Of a DNA stretch of 64,000 nucleotides, positions 41,497-50,559 are shown piece after piece. The DNA comes from Xanthobacteraceae bacterium. GTDB lineage: Bacteria > Pseudomonadota > Alphaproteobacteria > Rhizobiales > Xanthobacteraceae. Position 1 is the first letter of the stretch. The number at the start of each line of letters is the position of its first letter. The DNA lies in NCBI GenBank assembly GCA_019635635.1, contig JAHBZB010000001.1, positions 124,001 to 188,000 of the forward strand, in the 5' to 3' direction. Both the position numbers and the translations under genes were made by a program. The notes under the pieces were generated by a model that did no database searches, was not told where the DNA came from, and saw only the letters and a list, made by a program, of their open reading frames with translations.

Positions 41497-41865
41497 ATGA
41501 ACCATTCGCTCAAAGCCGCCCTGCTCGGCGCCGCGATCCTGTCGATGCCGGCAGCCGCGCTCGCGCAGACGACTACGATCACGACGACCACGCGCACCGA
41601 GCGCGGGCCGGTTGTGCTGACGCCGGATCAACGCACCACGGTTTATCGCCGCGTAATCCGCGAGGAACGTGCGGTGCCGCGCGGCCCGGTGGTCGAATAT
41701 CAGGTCGGCACGCGCGTACCGCGAGAGGTCGAACTGCGCAGTTTCGACGACGACGTCTATGTCGAAGCGCCGGCGTTGCGCCGCTATCGCTACGTTCACG
41801 TGAACAACCAGCTCGTGCTGGTGGATCCGGAAACCAGCGAAGTCGTCGAAATCATCCACGACTAA
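41497..41865 (+). CDS. DUF1236 family exported protein
   Basis: The 122-aa protein has a signal peptide (LKAALLGAAILSMPAAALAQ), a Thr-rich start to the mature protein (TTTITTTTRTERG), and the DUF1236 domain with VEYQVGTRVPREVELRSF and YRYVHVNNQLVLVDPETSEVVEII. Such proteins are periplasmic and frequent in Rhizobiales; the function is unknown. An EcfG-type promoter precedes it, so a stress-linked envelope role is likely. The ATG at 41497 follows GGGAGAAAG. Confidence 0.9.
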   Translation: MNHSLKAALLGAAILSMPAAALAQTTTITTTTRTERGPVVLTPDQRTTVYRRVIREERAVPRGPVVEYQVGTRVPREVELRSFDDDVYVEAPALRRYRYVHVNNQLVLVDPETSEVVEIIHD

Positions 41866-41876
41866 GCGCGCTAACG

Positions 41877-41908
41877 AAAACTCCGGGCTTTCGGCCCGGA
41901 GTTTTTTT
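41877..41908. terminator. Bidirectional terminator between DUF1236 and kefB-like genes
   Basis: The stem aaactccgggc / gcccggagttt (5-base loop) has an A-run before and a T-run after. It can end both the + strand DUF1236 transcript and the minus-strand antiporter transcript, whose stop is at 41907. Confidence 0.9.
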
Positions 41909-43712
41909 ATTGCTTCGCCGCCGGCGCGGCGTCGCCCTCCGGGTCGATCGGCGCCTGCTTGCCGGTGACGGCGGCAAGATTGCCGCGGATGAGTTGCCGC
42001 CCGGCATAGATGCCACCCACGATCTGCATCTCGAAGCGCTCGCGGTCGTTGCGGATCACTTCGTCCATCACTTCCTGCACTTCGCCGTCCGGAACGCCGA
42101 GTTCTTTCAGCGCTTCCCGGCCGAACGCGACCGCGGAATTGAGTACCTCACGAATCTGATAATCGACGCCCATACGGACGAGTTCGAGCGCGTGTTCGCG
42201 GTCGAAGGCGCGGACCATCACCTTGACCAGCGGGAATTCCGCTTTCACCAGCTCGACGATCTTGTTCGCGGCCGCCCAGTCGTTGATGCAGACCAAGATC
42301 GCCTGCGCCCTGCCGGCGCCGGCCGCCTGCAACACATGCAGGTGTGTGCCGTCGCCGTAATAAACCTTGAAGCCGAAATCGCCCGCATCGCGGATGATCT
42401 GGGTCTGGTTGTCGATGATCGAGATATCGATGCCGCGTGCGAGCAGCGGCTGGCTCACGACCTGACCGAAACGGCCGAAGCCGATGATGAGCACGCTGCC
42501 CGAAAGATCTTCTGCCGCTTCGATCCCGTCCATCGAAGGCTTTTCCTTCGGCATCACCCAGCGCAGCGCGAAAACCAGAAGCGGGGTCAGGATCATCGAG
42601 ACGATGACCGCCGCCGTCATCAGCGCGTTCACTTCGGTCGTGAAAATTCCGGCCTGTGCGGCGGCGGCATACAGAACGAAAGCGAATTCGCCGCCCTGTG
42701 CCATCATGGCCGCGCGGTAGAGCCCTTCGCCATGTTTGCTGCGCAGCCGCGCGACCGCGTAAATGCCGATGCCTTTGACTAGCATGAACGAAAGCGTGCC
42801 GAGGAGAATCAGCGGCCACTGTTTCGCCATCAGCGCGACGTCGATCGACATGCCGACGCCCATGAAAAACAGGCCGAGCAGAATGCCGCGAAACGGCTCG
42901 ATATCGGCCTCTAACTGATGGCGGAAGGTGGATTCGGACAACAGCACGCCGGCAAGGAACGCGCCCATCGCCATCGAGAGACCGCTGACCTCCATGATCA
43001 GCGCCGCGCCCAGTACGACGAGGAGTGCGGCCGCCGTCATCACTTCGCGCGCATGCGATTCCGCGAGCAGCCGGAAGAACGGGCTCAAGAGCCAGACACC
43101 GGCCGCGACCAGCAGCGCAATCGCACCGGCGGCGATTCCGATCGCCTGCCAATATTCGGCCGGCGCAAGTTTCGCGGCACCCGGCGTCAGCAACGTCACC
43201 AGAATGAGCAGCGGCACGATCGCAAGATCCTCGAGCAGCAGGATCGAAACGATGCGCTGGCCGCGCGGCGAGGAGATTTCCCTGCGCTCGTCGAGCAACT
43301 GCATGACGATCGCGGTCGAAGTCAGCACGAAGCCCATCGAGGCGAAGAAGGAAACCAGCGGCGACAGCCCCCAGGCCATGCCGGTGAGCGTCAGCAGAAG
43401 ACCGCAGACCAGAACCTGCGCGACGCCGAGGCCGAAAATTTCCTTGCGCAGACTCCAGAGCCGCGAAGGCTGCATCTCCAGCCCGATCACGAACAGGAAC
43501 ATCACCACGCCGAGTTCTGCGACATGCAGGATCGCCTGCGGATCGGTGAAGAGGCGAAAGCCGAAGGGGCCAATCGCGAGTCCCGCCGCGAGATAGCCGA
43601 GTACCGAACCGAGACCGATGCGCCGGAAGATCGGCACCGCGATCACTCCCGCCGCGAGCAGCGCCACGACCTGAACGAGCTGGGATCCGGCTTCGTGCGC
43701 TTCAGCGGCCAC
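41907..43712 (-). CDS. Monovalent cation:proton antiporter-2 family protein (KefB/KefC-like)
   Basis: The 601-aa protein has an N-terminal Na/H exchanger domain with about 12 membrane segments (residues ~10-385, including LGYLAAGLAIGPFG and the AMGAFLAGVLLSE ion-binding region). A cytoplasmic TrkA-N domain follows (~400-520: SVLIIGFGRFGQVVSQPLLA, VYYGDGTHLHVLQAAG). This is the CPA2 family that includes glutathione-gated K efflux systems. The ancillary subunit (KefF/G) is absent, so the ligand and ion are unproven. It is a single gene, convergent with DUF1236. Confidence 0.9.
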   Translation of the reverse strand: MAAEAHEAGSQLVQVVALLAAGVIAVPIFRRIGLGSVLGYLAAGLAIGPFGFRLFTDPQAILHVAELGVVMFLFVIGLEMQPSRLWSLRKEIFGLGVAQVLVCGLLLTLTGMAWGLSPLVSFFASMGFVLTSTAIVMQLLDERREISSPRGQRIVSILLLEDLAIVPLLILVTLLTPGAAKLAPAEYWQAIGIAAGAIALLVAAGVWLLSPFFRLLAESHAREVMTAAALLVVLGAALIMEVSGLSMAMGAFLAGVLLSESTFRHQLEADIEPFRGILLGLFFMGVGMSIDVALMAKQWPLILLGTLSFMLVKGIGIYAVARLRSKHGEGLYRAAMMAQGGEFAFVLYAAAAQAGIFTTEVNALMTAAVIVSMILTPLLVFALRWVMPKEKPSMDGIEAAEDLSGSVLIIGFGRFGQVVSQPLLARGIDISIIDNQTQIIRDAGDFGFKVYYGDGTHLHVLQAAGAGRAQAILVCINDWAAANKIVELVKAEFPLVKVMVRAFDREHALELVRMGVDYQIREVLNSAVAFGREALKELGVPDGEVQEVMDEVIRNDRERFEMQIVGGIYAGRQLIRGNLAAVTGKQAPIDPEGDAAPAAKQ

Positions 43713-43794
43713 AGGGTTTCTCCAAGTTCAAAAGCATCGCCGGCCATGGGCGGAACCCGGCCGGATGCAACGTCTCATTATATGCGGAAGGAAA

Positions 43795-43871
43795 TGGCGC
43801 GCTCGGAGAGATTCGAACTCCCGACCCCCAGATTCGTAGTCTGGTGCTCTATCCAGCTGAGCTACGAGCGC
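43795..43871 (-). tRNA. tRNA-Arg (anticodon ACG)
   Basis: Read on the minus strand, a full cloverleaf is present: acceptor GCGCTCG with CGAGCGC, D arm GCTC...GAGC, anticodon loop CTACGAA (ACG), T loop GTTCGAATC, and an encoded CCA (43795-43797). It lies between the antiporter and the methyltransferase genes and is not disrupted. Confidence 0.97.
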
Positions 43872-43888
43872 TAATCGAGGCCAGCGAA

Positions 43889-44422
43889 CTACCCGCCCTG
43901 CCCGCCATTTGCAAGCGCCGGGCCGGGTGCGGCCGTGGCTTCCGCCAGCGCCCGCTGCTCGATGCGGATCCGCCATACCAGAAGCCCTGCGTTCAGCACG
44001 GAAAACAGGACCGCGACCCAGATCAGGCCGAAGGCGAGCGGCAGGAGCGCGACTTCCAGCACCACGATCAGATAGTTCGGATGGCTGAAAAAGCGGTACG
44101 GCCCGTGGCGGACCATCGAGGCACCGGGGATTACGAAGACCCGCGTGGTCCAGCGGTCGCCCAAGGTCGCAATCACCCAGTAGCGCAGCGGCTGGAGCGC
44201 GAGGAAGGCCGCAACCAGCAGGATGTTCGGCTCGAGGTTCCAGGCAAGCAGCCACAAGATGCCTAGCCAGGCGACATGCAGCGCCACCATCAGCGGATAG
44301 TGGTTGGCGCCGGCCTCGACCGCGCCGCGCAGCTTCAGCCGCGCCTCGTTCCGGCGCGAGAGCCATAGCTCGGATAGCCGCTGAAGCGTCACGAAAGCGA
44401 GCAGGAGAATCGCGTCACGCAT
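43889..44422 (-). CDS. ICMT-like methyltransferase partnered with the type III PKS
   Basis: The 177-aa membrane protein has about four hydrophobic segments and the ICMT signature GPYRFFSHPNYLIVVLEVALLP (in part) with a final RIEQRALAEA helix. Its start overlaps the stop of the polyketide synthase gene by 8 bases, so they form one unit. Paired type III PKS and ICMT-like genes (srsAB of Streptomyces griseus, bpsAB of Bacillus) make and O-methylate long-chain alkylresorcinols or alkylpyrones. That role is likely here, though the substrate is inferred. Confidence 0.82.
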   Translation of the reverse strand: MRDAILLLAFVTLQRLSELWLSRRNEARLKLRGAVEAGANHYPLMVALHVAWLGILWLLAWNLEPNILLVAAFLALQPLRYWVIATLGDRWTTRVFVIPGASMVRHGPYRFFSHPNYLIVVLEVALLPLAFGLIWVAVLFSVLNAGLLVWRIRIEQRALAEATAAPGPALANGGQGG

Positions 44423-45470
44423 GTCTCGTATCGACCGTTACCATCGTCGCGGTGAAGCCGGGCCCAAGCGCGCTCAGGGCAAGCACACCGCGCGGATTTT
44501 CCGCAAGAACGCGCTCGAGCGCAAATAAAACCGTCGGCGCCGACATATTCCCGTATTCGCGCAGCACGGCGCGCTCATGATCGAGCGAGCCGCGCTGCAA
44601 CTTCAGCGCGTTCTCGAGCGCATCGACCACCTTGCCGCCGCCGGGATGGCAGACATAGCGCGCGACCTCGCGCTCATCCACATTGCAGCGCGCAAGCAGC
44701 GACTTCGTCATCTCCGGCATGCGCCGCTCGACGAAAGACGGCACGGAGCGCGCGAGCACCACGCCGAAGCCCACCGGATCGAAGGTCCAGCCCATGACGC
44801 CAAGCGTGTTCGGCCAGGTATGCTCGGCAGAGCCGTTCACGCGCGCGAGACCCTGTTCTTCGCGAGATCGCAACACGATCGCCGCAGCGCCGTCGGCGAA
44901 GAGAGCCGCTGACACGACATCTTCCTTGATGTCACGGTCGGTGCGCAGCGCAAGCGTGCAAAGCTCGATCACGACGATCAGCGCCGTGGTGCCCGGCGTC
45001 GCGGAAGCGAGTTTCGACGCAATCGAAAGTCCGGTGACACCGCCCGCGCAGCCCAGACCGAACACCGGCACACGCCGCGTCCCGGGGCGCAGGCCCAGCT
45101 TCTCGAGCATGTGCGCTTCAAGACTGGGTGTCGCAACACCGCTGGTCGAGATCGTAACCACGAGATCGACTTCTTCCGGCCTGATACGCGCACGATCCAT
45201 CGCATCGCGAGCGACCTGCCCGTAAAGTTTCAAGGCCTCTTCGAGATAAACTTCCGAACGCTCGCGCCAGTCGTGCGGCTTCAGATACCACTCGAGCGGC
45301 CGCACCGCGCGGCGGCGCTCGATCCCGGCATTGTTGAAGACTTCGATCATGCCGGGAAAGCGTTCGAAAAATCCCGGCAGCGCCTTCGGCGCGACGGCCG
45401 CAACATCGCGCTGCTCGATGACATGAGACGGCGACGCGGTCGCAAGCGAGAGAATCGAAACGGCAGCCAT
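44415..45470 (-). CDS. Type III polyketide synthase (chalcone/alkylresorcinol synthase family)
   Basis: The 351-aa synthase has the catalytic Cys in FGLGCAGGVTGL, His in YVCHPGGGKV, and Asn in REYGNMSAP, the Cys-His-Asn triad of chalcone-synthase-like enzymes. The N-terminus is SILSLATASPSHVIEQRDVAA. It probably condenses malonyl-CoA onto a long-chain acyl starter to make phenolic lipids or pyrones. The overlapping ICMT-like methyltransferase is the likely tailoring enzyme. A stress or envelope role is inferred from related lipids in other bacteria. Confidence 0.9.
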   Translation of the reverse strand: MAAVSILSLATASPSHVIEQRDVAAVAPKALPGFFERFPGMIEVFNNAGIERRRAVRPLEWYLKPHDWRERSEVYLEEALKLYGQVARDAMDRARIRPEEVDLVVTISTSGVATPSLEAHMLEKLGLRPGTRRVPVFGLGCAGGVTGLSIASKLASATPGTTALIVVIELCTLALRTDRDIKEDVVSAALFADGAAAIVLRSREEQGLARVNGSAEHTWPNTLGVMGWTFDPVGFGVVLARSVPSFVERRMPEMTKSLLARCNVDEREVARYVCHPGGGKVVDALENALKLQRGSLDHERAVLREYGNMSAPTVLFALERVLAENPRGVLALSALGPGFTATMVTVDTRHA

Positions 45471-45506
45471 TCCGCAATTCCCTTCCGCGCAACCGCTAAG
45501 GGGCGT

Positions 45507-46982
45507 TTATGCGCGCAATCTGCTTTCGCGATAGGTGTCGAGTTGCGCGGGCCGGTCCGGAATCGAAATGCGGAAAGCCGCGCCGATGGTACCGTCGAGT
45601 AAACTGATCTCGCCGCCGTGCAGCCGCACGATTTCGGCGGCAATCGCAAGGCCGAGGCCGGTGCCACCCGAGCGCATCGAGCCATGAAACGGCTCGAACA
45701 GATGCTCGCGCGAGCGCGGCGGCAGGCCGGGTCCGGTGTCGGCGACTTCGAGCACCACAACCGCGCCCTCGCGGCGGCCGACTACGCGCACCTGATCGCG
45801 CGCCGGTTCGTTCGGCACGCGCGTCTGCAATGCCTCAATGCTGTTGCGGCAGAGATTGAGAAGCACGCGGAACATCTGCTCTGGATCGGCGTCGATCATC
45901 AGCCCGCGCTCGATCGAGGGCACCCAGCCGATCCGGCTCGCTTCGTTCAGGTTCAGCGTGTCGCACACTTCTTCCACCAGATGCTCGACGCTCACGGTCT
46001 TGCGCTCGGGCAAGGGCTCCTGCGCGCGGCCATAGGCGAGCGTCTGCTGGCAATAGGAAATCGCGCGGTCGAGCGCGCGCATCAACTTCGGCGCAAGCTG
46101 GCGAACCAGCGGCTCGCGCAAATCCGCGATGCGGTCCGACATCAGTTGCGCGGACGAAAGCAGATTGCGCAGATCGTGATTGATCTTGGAGACGGCAAGC
46201 CCGAGCGAGGCAAGACGGCTCTTCTGGTAGAGCGTCTGCGAGAGCTCGTATTGCATGCGCGCGAGTTCGCGCTCGGCGAGGCCGATCTCGTCGGCGCGGC
46301 GCGAAGGCGAAAGAATACGGCTCGCGTCCTCGGGGTTCTGCGCGAAGCGCATCATCTGCACGGTCATGTGCCGCAGGGGCCGCACGAACAGCCAGACCAG
46401 CGTCGCATAGACCAGCATCGCGGTGATGATCGAGATGACGAGCGACACCCAGAGAATGTTCTGCGAGGCCGAGAGCATCGCGCCGTAAAGCGGCCGCTCG
46501 GAAAGAATGACCTCGATGAACTCTCCGCCCATCGGCGCATTATCGAGTACGCGGATCGTGCGGTTGCCGCCGTTCGCGAGCGTCACGAAGGCGTCCATGA
46601 TCGAAGCCACAAAAGAATAAGTGCGGAGGTCGATGCTGTCCTGCACCGCGGGCGGCATGTCGGAGACCGAAAGCAGCCGGCGGGTATTGCCGAACTTCAC
46701 GGCGACCGCGGTCGCGCCGGCACCGTCGAGCAGGCGCTTGGCGAGTTCCTGCGGCACCATGTTGTCGGGGGTCGCGTCGAGCGCGAGCACGGCAAGGCGC
46801 GCGGTCGCGGCGCGGTCTTTCAGCCACATCGTGCGAACGTTCGCGATCGAAGGAACGTAGATCAGCACTTCCGCGAGCATGACGAAAAGAATCGTGAGCA
46901 GCAGAAGCTTGCCGGACAATCCGACCCGGAACGGCGGATTCGTCCGTTCGCTTGCGTGCGTCTCCGTCGGATTTTCGCTCAT
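45507..46982 (-). CDS. Membrane sensor histidine kinase
   Basis: The 491-aa kinase has two hydrophobic segments (about residues 24-46 and 176-199), a periplasmic sensor of ~125 residues, and a HAMP-like linker (FVRPLRHMTVQMMRFAQN). The H-box is unusual, with His269 in SKINHDLRNLLSSAQL, and is followed by an ATPase with DTGPGLPPRSREHLF and GGTGLGLAIAAEIV. No response regulator lies next to it, so the partner is unknown. I chose the ATG at 46982; the frame extends 31 codons upstream into the TVP38 gene. Confidence 0.88.
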   Translation of the reverse strand: MSENPTETHASERTNPPFRVGLSGKLLLLTILFVMLAEVLIYVPSIANVRTMWLKDRAATARLAVLALDATPDNMVPQELAKRLLDGAGATAVAVKFGNTRRLLSVSDMPPAVQDSIDLRTYSFVASIMDAFVTLANGGNRTIRVLDNAPMGGEFIEVILSERPLYGAMLSASQNILWVSLVISIITAMLVYATLVWLFVRPLRHMTVQMMRFAQNPEDASRILSPSRRADEIGLAERELARMQYELSQTLYQKSRLASLGLAVSKINHDLRNLLSSAQLMSDRIADLREPLVRQLAPKLMRALDRAISYCQQTLAYGRAQEPLPERKTVSVEHLVEEVCDTLNLNEASRIGWVPSIERGLMIDADPEQMFRVLLNLCRNSIEALQTRVPNEPARDQVRVVGRREGAVVVLEVADTGPGLPPRSREHLFEPFHGSMRSGGTGLGLAIAAEIVRLHGGEISLLDGTIGAAFRISIPDRPAQLDTYRESRLRA

Positions 46983-47028
46983 TGAGAAAGCATGCTCCCG
47001 GGTCGGAAAAGGGTCAATTCGGCAACGG

Positions 47029-47841
47029 TCAGGGCTTGGCGTGTTCGTTGCGCGCCGAGCGCCGGAATTTTGCAATTCGTTTACGGAATATGATCGGAAG
47101 CGCCGCGAGAACCGCGAACAGCACCAGCCCGACGATCAACTCGCGCGAAAGAAAATGCGTAAAATCAAACTCGATCTTGCATTCGGAGAGGTTTGCGGCC
47201 TCACAGGCGCGGAACGCCTGCAACTGCTTTTCCAGTCCCCGATCCAGTCCACTGCCGATGAAGCCGAAGCAGAATGCAATCGGCGCAATCCCGATCATGG
47301 TCGCGGCGATAAACGTCTTCAGCGGCACGCGAAACAGACCCGACGCGACATTGATCGCGATATAGGGCACCGCTGGAATCAGACGGAGCAGCGCGATGTA
47401 GCCGAAGGCGCCATTGCGGAATCCTTCGGCGAGCCGCCGGAACCGCGGCAGCTCCGCATGGCGCAGACTTTCGCCGAGCGACGCGCTGCCGATCAGCACG
47501 GTGATGACGCCGCCGATGGTCGAGCCGAGAATTCCGCCGAGCGCGCCGAAGAACCATCCGAACAGAAGGCCGCCGAACATCGTGAAGACGACCGCGCCCG
47601 GCGTCGCGCAGGCGATCGCGGCGCTATAGACCGCGACATAGATCGCGAAAGCCGTGAGCGGGTTTTCGTCGACGATCCGGTCCAGGAACTCGCTGTTCCG
47701 GACGGCGGCTTCGAGCGAGATATAGCGGTGCAGGCCAAGGCTGAAGACGGCCGTTGCTGCCGCGAGCAGCGCTACGAGCGGCAGATAGCGCAGCGCCAGC
47801 ACGAGACGGCGCGGCCGGATCGCTTCGTCGGAGTTCTGCAT
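47029..47841 (-). CDS. TVP38/TMEM64 family (VTT domain) membrane protein
   Basis: The 270-aa protein has about six hydrophobic segments. Its VTT/SNARE-associated signature is FTMFGGLLFGWFFGALGGILGSTIGGVI with FGYIALLRLIPAVPYIAINVASGL. These resemble DedA-related flippases, which may move isoprenoid or phospholipid carriers. It is on the same strand as the kinase gene after 46 bases. Confidence 0.9.
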   Translation of the reverse strand: MQNSDEAIRPRRLVLALRYLPLVALLAAATAVFSLGLHRYISLEAAVRNSEFLDRIVDENPLTAFAIYVAVYSAAIACATPGAVVFTMFGGLLFGWFFGALGGILGSTIGGVITVLIGSASLGESLRHAELPRFRRLAEGFRNGAFGYIALLRLIPAVPYIAINVASGLFRVPLKTFIAATMIGIAPIAFCFGFIGSGLDRGLEKQLQAFRACEAANLSECKIEFDFTHFLSRELIVGLVLFAVLAALPIIFRKRIAKFRRSARNEHAKP

Positions 47842-48161
47842 TGGTCGGCTTTGCCGGTTCCCTCGCGAGCGCTACGTGCTCGCGCCCGCGCTTATACTAT
47901 GTGCGCCGGAGCCTATGACCGGCGAATGACCCAAAAAGGCGATATTTGGCGCCATATCAGGGTGTCCGGTGGCCTTCGGCGGGCCTGTTTGCATTGACTT
48001 TAACGGCGCTTGGCCCCTATAAGCCCCGCGCGCAAGCTTGGGCCGATCTGAGCCCCCGCGGATCTTCCAAAATCCCGGTTTATGCGGGTTTCCCGCGCTC
48101 TCCCCGAGCCTCGCGCAATTCAGGTAGCCCTTCGGCTGCGATTTCTAGCGGAGTAACGACC
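47842..48161 (+). other. Gap upstream of rpmH
   Basis: This 320-base stretch contains the divergent starts of the TVP38 gene and rpmH. Apart from the rpmH promoter at 47994-48023 I see no gene. Stretches such as cgcgagcgctacgtgctcgcgcccgcg near 47863 are GC-rich and could form hairpins in either transcript. Confidence 0.6.
47994..48023 (+). promoter_or_regulatory. Sigma-70-type promoter of rpmH
   Basis: TTGACT (47994-47999) and TATAAG (48018-48023) are spaced by 18 bases, a near-consensus promoter. It lies about 140 bases upstream of the rpmH start, consistent with the high demand for this ribosomal gene. Confidence 0.75.
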
Positions 48162-48296
48162 GTGAAACGGACGTATCAACCGAGCAAAATTGTCCGCAAG
48201 CGGCGGCATGGTTTCCGTGCGCGCAAGGCGACCCTTGGCGGCGCCAAGGTTCTGGCGGCCCGCCGCCGGCGCGGACGCAAGCGTCTCTCGGCTTAA
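48162..48296 (+). CDS. rpmH: Ribosomal protein L34
   Basis: The 44-aa basic protein is a full L34: [21 protein letters not shown] (start read as Met from GTG), then a [19 protein letters not shown] tail. The start is the GTG at 48162 after GGAG, not an ATG, which is why a longer frame is found upstream. It is followed after 28 bases by rnpA. Confidence 0.97.
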   Translation: MKRTYQPSKIVRKRRHGFRARKATLGGAKVLAARRRRGRKRLSA

Positions 48297-48324
48297 TCGA
48301 GCGCGCCGGTTCGGGCTCGTCCTT

Positions 48325-48657
48325 ATGAACCGGATTTTGAAACGCGCGGATTTTCTCGCGGCGGCTAAGGCCGCTCGGGCTTCTTCCGTGCCTTTTTCCT
48401 TGCAGGCGCGCGACCGCAAGGATGACGCCGGGTTGCGGCTCGGCCTCACCGTCACAAAAAAAGTCGGCAACGCAGTGGAGCGGAACCGTATCCGCCGCCG
48501 CCTGCGGGCGGCTGCGCGCGCCGTTCTGCCGCAAGCGGGCAAGGACGGCTTTGACTATGTAGTCGTGGCGCGCAGGGCCGCGTTAACCGCCGATTTCGCC
48601 GACCTGACCCTCGGCCTCGAAAATACGCTCAAACAAGTCCATAAGAGCCGGCGCTGA
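48325..48657 (+). CDS. rnpA: Ribonuclease P protein component
   Basis: The 110-aa protein has the RnpA signature: LRLGLTVTKKVGNAVERNRIRRRLRAA (RNR motif). It binds the RNase P RNA for tRNA 5' processing. It begins at ATG 48325 and overlaps nothing. The C-terminal half has the FDYVVVARRAA strand. It is in the canonical order rpmH-rnpA-yidC; no yidD frame is seen between rnpA and yidC. Confidence 0.96.
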   Translation: MNRILKRADFLAAAKAARASSVPFSLQARDRKDDAGLRLGLTVTKKVGNAVERNRIRRRLRAAARAVLPQAGKDGFDYVVVARRAALTADFADLTLGLENTLKQVHKSRR

Positions 48658-48679
48658 AAAAGCTCCGACGGAGAACAGA

Positions 48680-50533
48680 ATGGCCGACCAAAAAAACACG
48701 ATTCTCGCGATCGTCCTTTCGGTGATCGTGCTTATCGGCTGGCAGTATTTCGTCGCGAGCCCACAGCTCGAAAAGCAGAAGCAGATTCAGAAGCAGCAGG
48801 AAGTGCTGACCAAGGCGCCGCAGCCGCAAGGCCCGCAAACGCCTTCGGCCAATCCGCAGTCGCCGTCCGCACCGCAAACGCCGAATGCTTCGCAGCCGCA
48901 GACGCCGGCCACCACGCAGCGGCCTGCGACCCTCACGCGCGACCAGGTGCTCACGGCTTCCGGCACGCGCATCCAGATCGAAACGCCGCGCATCCGCGGC
49001 TCGATCGCGCTCAAGGGCGCACGCATCGACGACGTCTCCCTGAACGATTACCGCGAGACGGTCGATCCGAAGAGCCCGAACATCATCCTGCTGGCACCCT
49101 CCGGCAGCCCGATGCCGTTTTATGCCGAGTTCGGCTGGGTCGCGGGCGACCAGAAGATCAAGGTGCCGGATGCCGACACCGTATGGACGCGCGATGGCGG
49201 CAACGGCGCGCTGACACCGGACAGCCCCGTCAAGCTCGTCTGGAATAACGGCGCGGGCATCACCTTCCGCCGCACGATCTCGATCGACAAGAACTACATG
49301 TTCAACGTGGTCGACGAGGTCGAGAACGGCACGCAGGAAACGCTGCAACTCTTTCCCTATGCGCTGGTTTCGCGCCACGGCACGCCGCACGTGCTCGGCT
49401 ATTACATTTTGCACGAGGGCCTCGTCGGCGTGACCGGCGACGGCAAGCTGCACGAACTGCAATACTCGAAGATCGTCGATAAGCCGGCGGAAATCTTCAA
49501 GACCACCGGCGGCTGGTTCGGCATCACCGATAAATACTGGGCGGCAGCACTGATCCCGCCGCAGAACGCGAGCCTTACCGCGCGTTTCTCCTCGGGCAAT
49601 CTCGGCGCGGCCAAGACCTACCAGTCCGACTATCTGCTCGACGCGGTTTCGGTGGCGCCCGGCAACAAGACGCAGACGCAGTCGCGACTGTTCGCCGGCG
49701 CGAAGGAAGTCGCGGTGGTCGATGCCTATGAGAAGAACGAGAACATCAAGAGCTTCGAACTCCTGATCGACTGGGGCTGGTTCTACTTCATCACCAAGCC
49801 GCTGTTTAAGCTGATCGACTACTTCTACAAGCTGTTCGGCAACTTCGGCTATTCGATCCTGATCGTGACCGTGCTGATCAAGATCGCCTTCTTCTGGTTC
49901 GCCAACAAGTCTTACGCCTCGATGGCGAAGATGAAGAAGGTGCAGCCGATGATGGAGGAAATCCGCAAGCGCCATGCCGACGACAAGGTCGCGCAGCAGC
50001 AGGCGCTGATGGATCTCTATAAGAAGGAGAAGATCAATCCGCTCGCGGGCTGCTGGCCGATCCTGATTCAAATTCCGGTGTTCTTCGCGCTCTACAAGGT
50101 GCTGTTCATCACGATCGAAATGCGTCACGCGCCCTTCATCGGATGGATCCGCGATCTTTCCGCGCCGGACCCGACCAACCTATTTAACCTGTTCGGGCTT
50201 CTGCCGTTCGATCCGACCATGATCCCGGTGTTCGGCCAGTTCCTGCATCTGGGCGTATGGCCGATCCTCATGGGCTTCACCATGTGGGCGCAGATGAAGA
50301 TGAATCCCTCGCCGCCGGATCCGACGCAGAAGATGATTTTCGACTGGATGCCGCTGATCTTCACCTTCCTGCTCGCCTCGTTCCCGGCCGGTCTCGTGAT
50401 TTACTGGACCTGGAACAACTTCCTCTCGGTGGTGCAGCAGGGCGTAATCATGAAGCGCAACGGCGCAAAGATCGAACTGTGGGACAACCTGCGGGCACTC
50501 CTGCCCAAGAAGAAAGCCGCGAACGACAATTAG
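48680..50533 (+). CDS. yidC: Membrane protein insertase YidC
   Basis: The 617-aa protein has an N-terminal anchor (TILAIVLSVIVLIGWQYFV), a proline- and glutamine-rich region (residues ~40-85), a periplasmic beta domain, and a C-terminal insertase domain with five membrane segments (FGYSILIVTVLIKIAFFW, CWPILIQIPVFFALYKVLF, LIFTFLLASFPAGLVIYWTWNN). It inserts membrane proteins alone or with Sec. It is 22 bases after rnpA and ends in a basic tail. Confidence 0.97.
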   Translation: MADQKNTILAIVLSVIVLIGWQYFVASPQLEKQKQIQKQQEVLTKAPQPQGPQTPSANPQSPSAPQTPNASQPQTPATTQRPATLTRDQVLTASGTRIQIETPRIRGSIALKGARIDDVSLNDYRETVDPKSPNIILLAPSGSPMPFYAEFGWVAGDQKIKVPDADTVWTRDGGNGALTPDSPVKLVWNNGAGITFRRTISIDKNYMFNVVDEVENGTQETLQLFPYALVSRHGTPHVLGYYILHEGLVGVTGDGKLHELQYSKIVDKPAEIFKTTGGWFGITDKYWAAALIPPQNASLTARFSSGNLGAAKTYQSDYLLDAVSVAPGNKTQTQSRLFAGAKEVAVVDAYEKNENIKSFELLIDWGWFYFITKPLFKLIDYFYKLFGNFGYSILIVTVLIKIAFFWFANKSYASMAKMKKVQPMMEEIRKRHADDKVAQQQALMDLYKKEKINPLAGCWPILIQIPVFFALYKVLFITIEMRHAPFIGWIRDLSAPDPTNLFNLFGLLPFDPTMIPVFGQFLHLGVWPILMGFTMWAQMKMNPSPPDPTQKMIFDWMPLIFTFLLASFPAGLVIYWTWNNFLSVVQQGVIMKRNGAKIELWDNLRALLPKKKAANDN

Positions 50534-50559
50534 CGGCGGCGAAACTCCTGACGAAATTG

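Noticed and set aside
47842-48161. Chromosome replication origin next to rpmH
   Set aside because: The rpmH-rnpA-yidC order hints at oriC in some bacteria, but I saw no dnaA gene or clear DnaA-box cluster, and in Rhizobiales oriC lies elsewhere.
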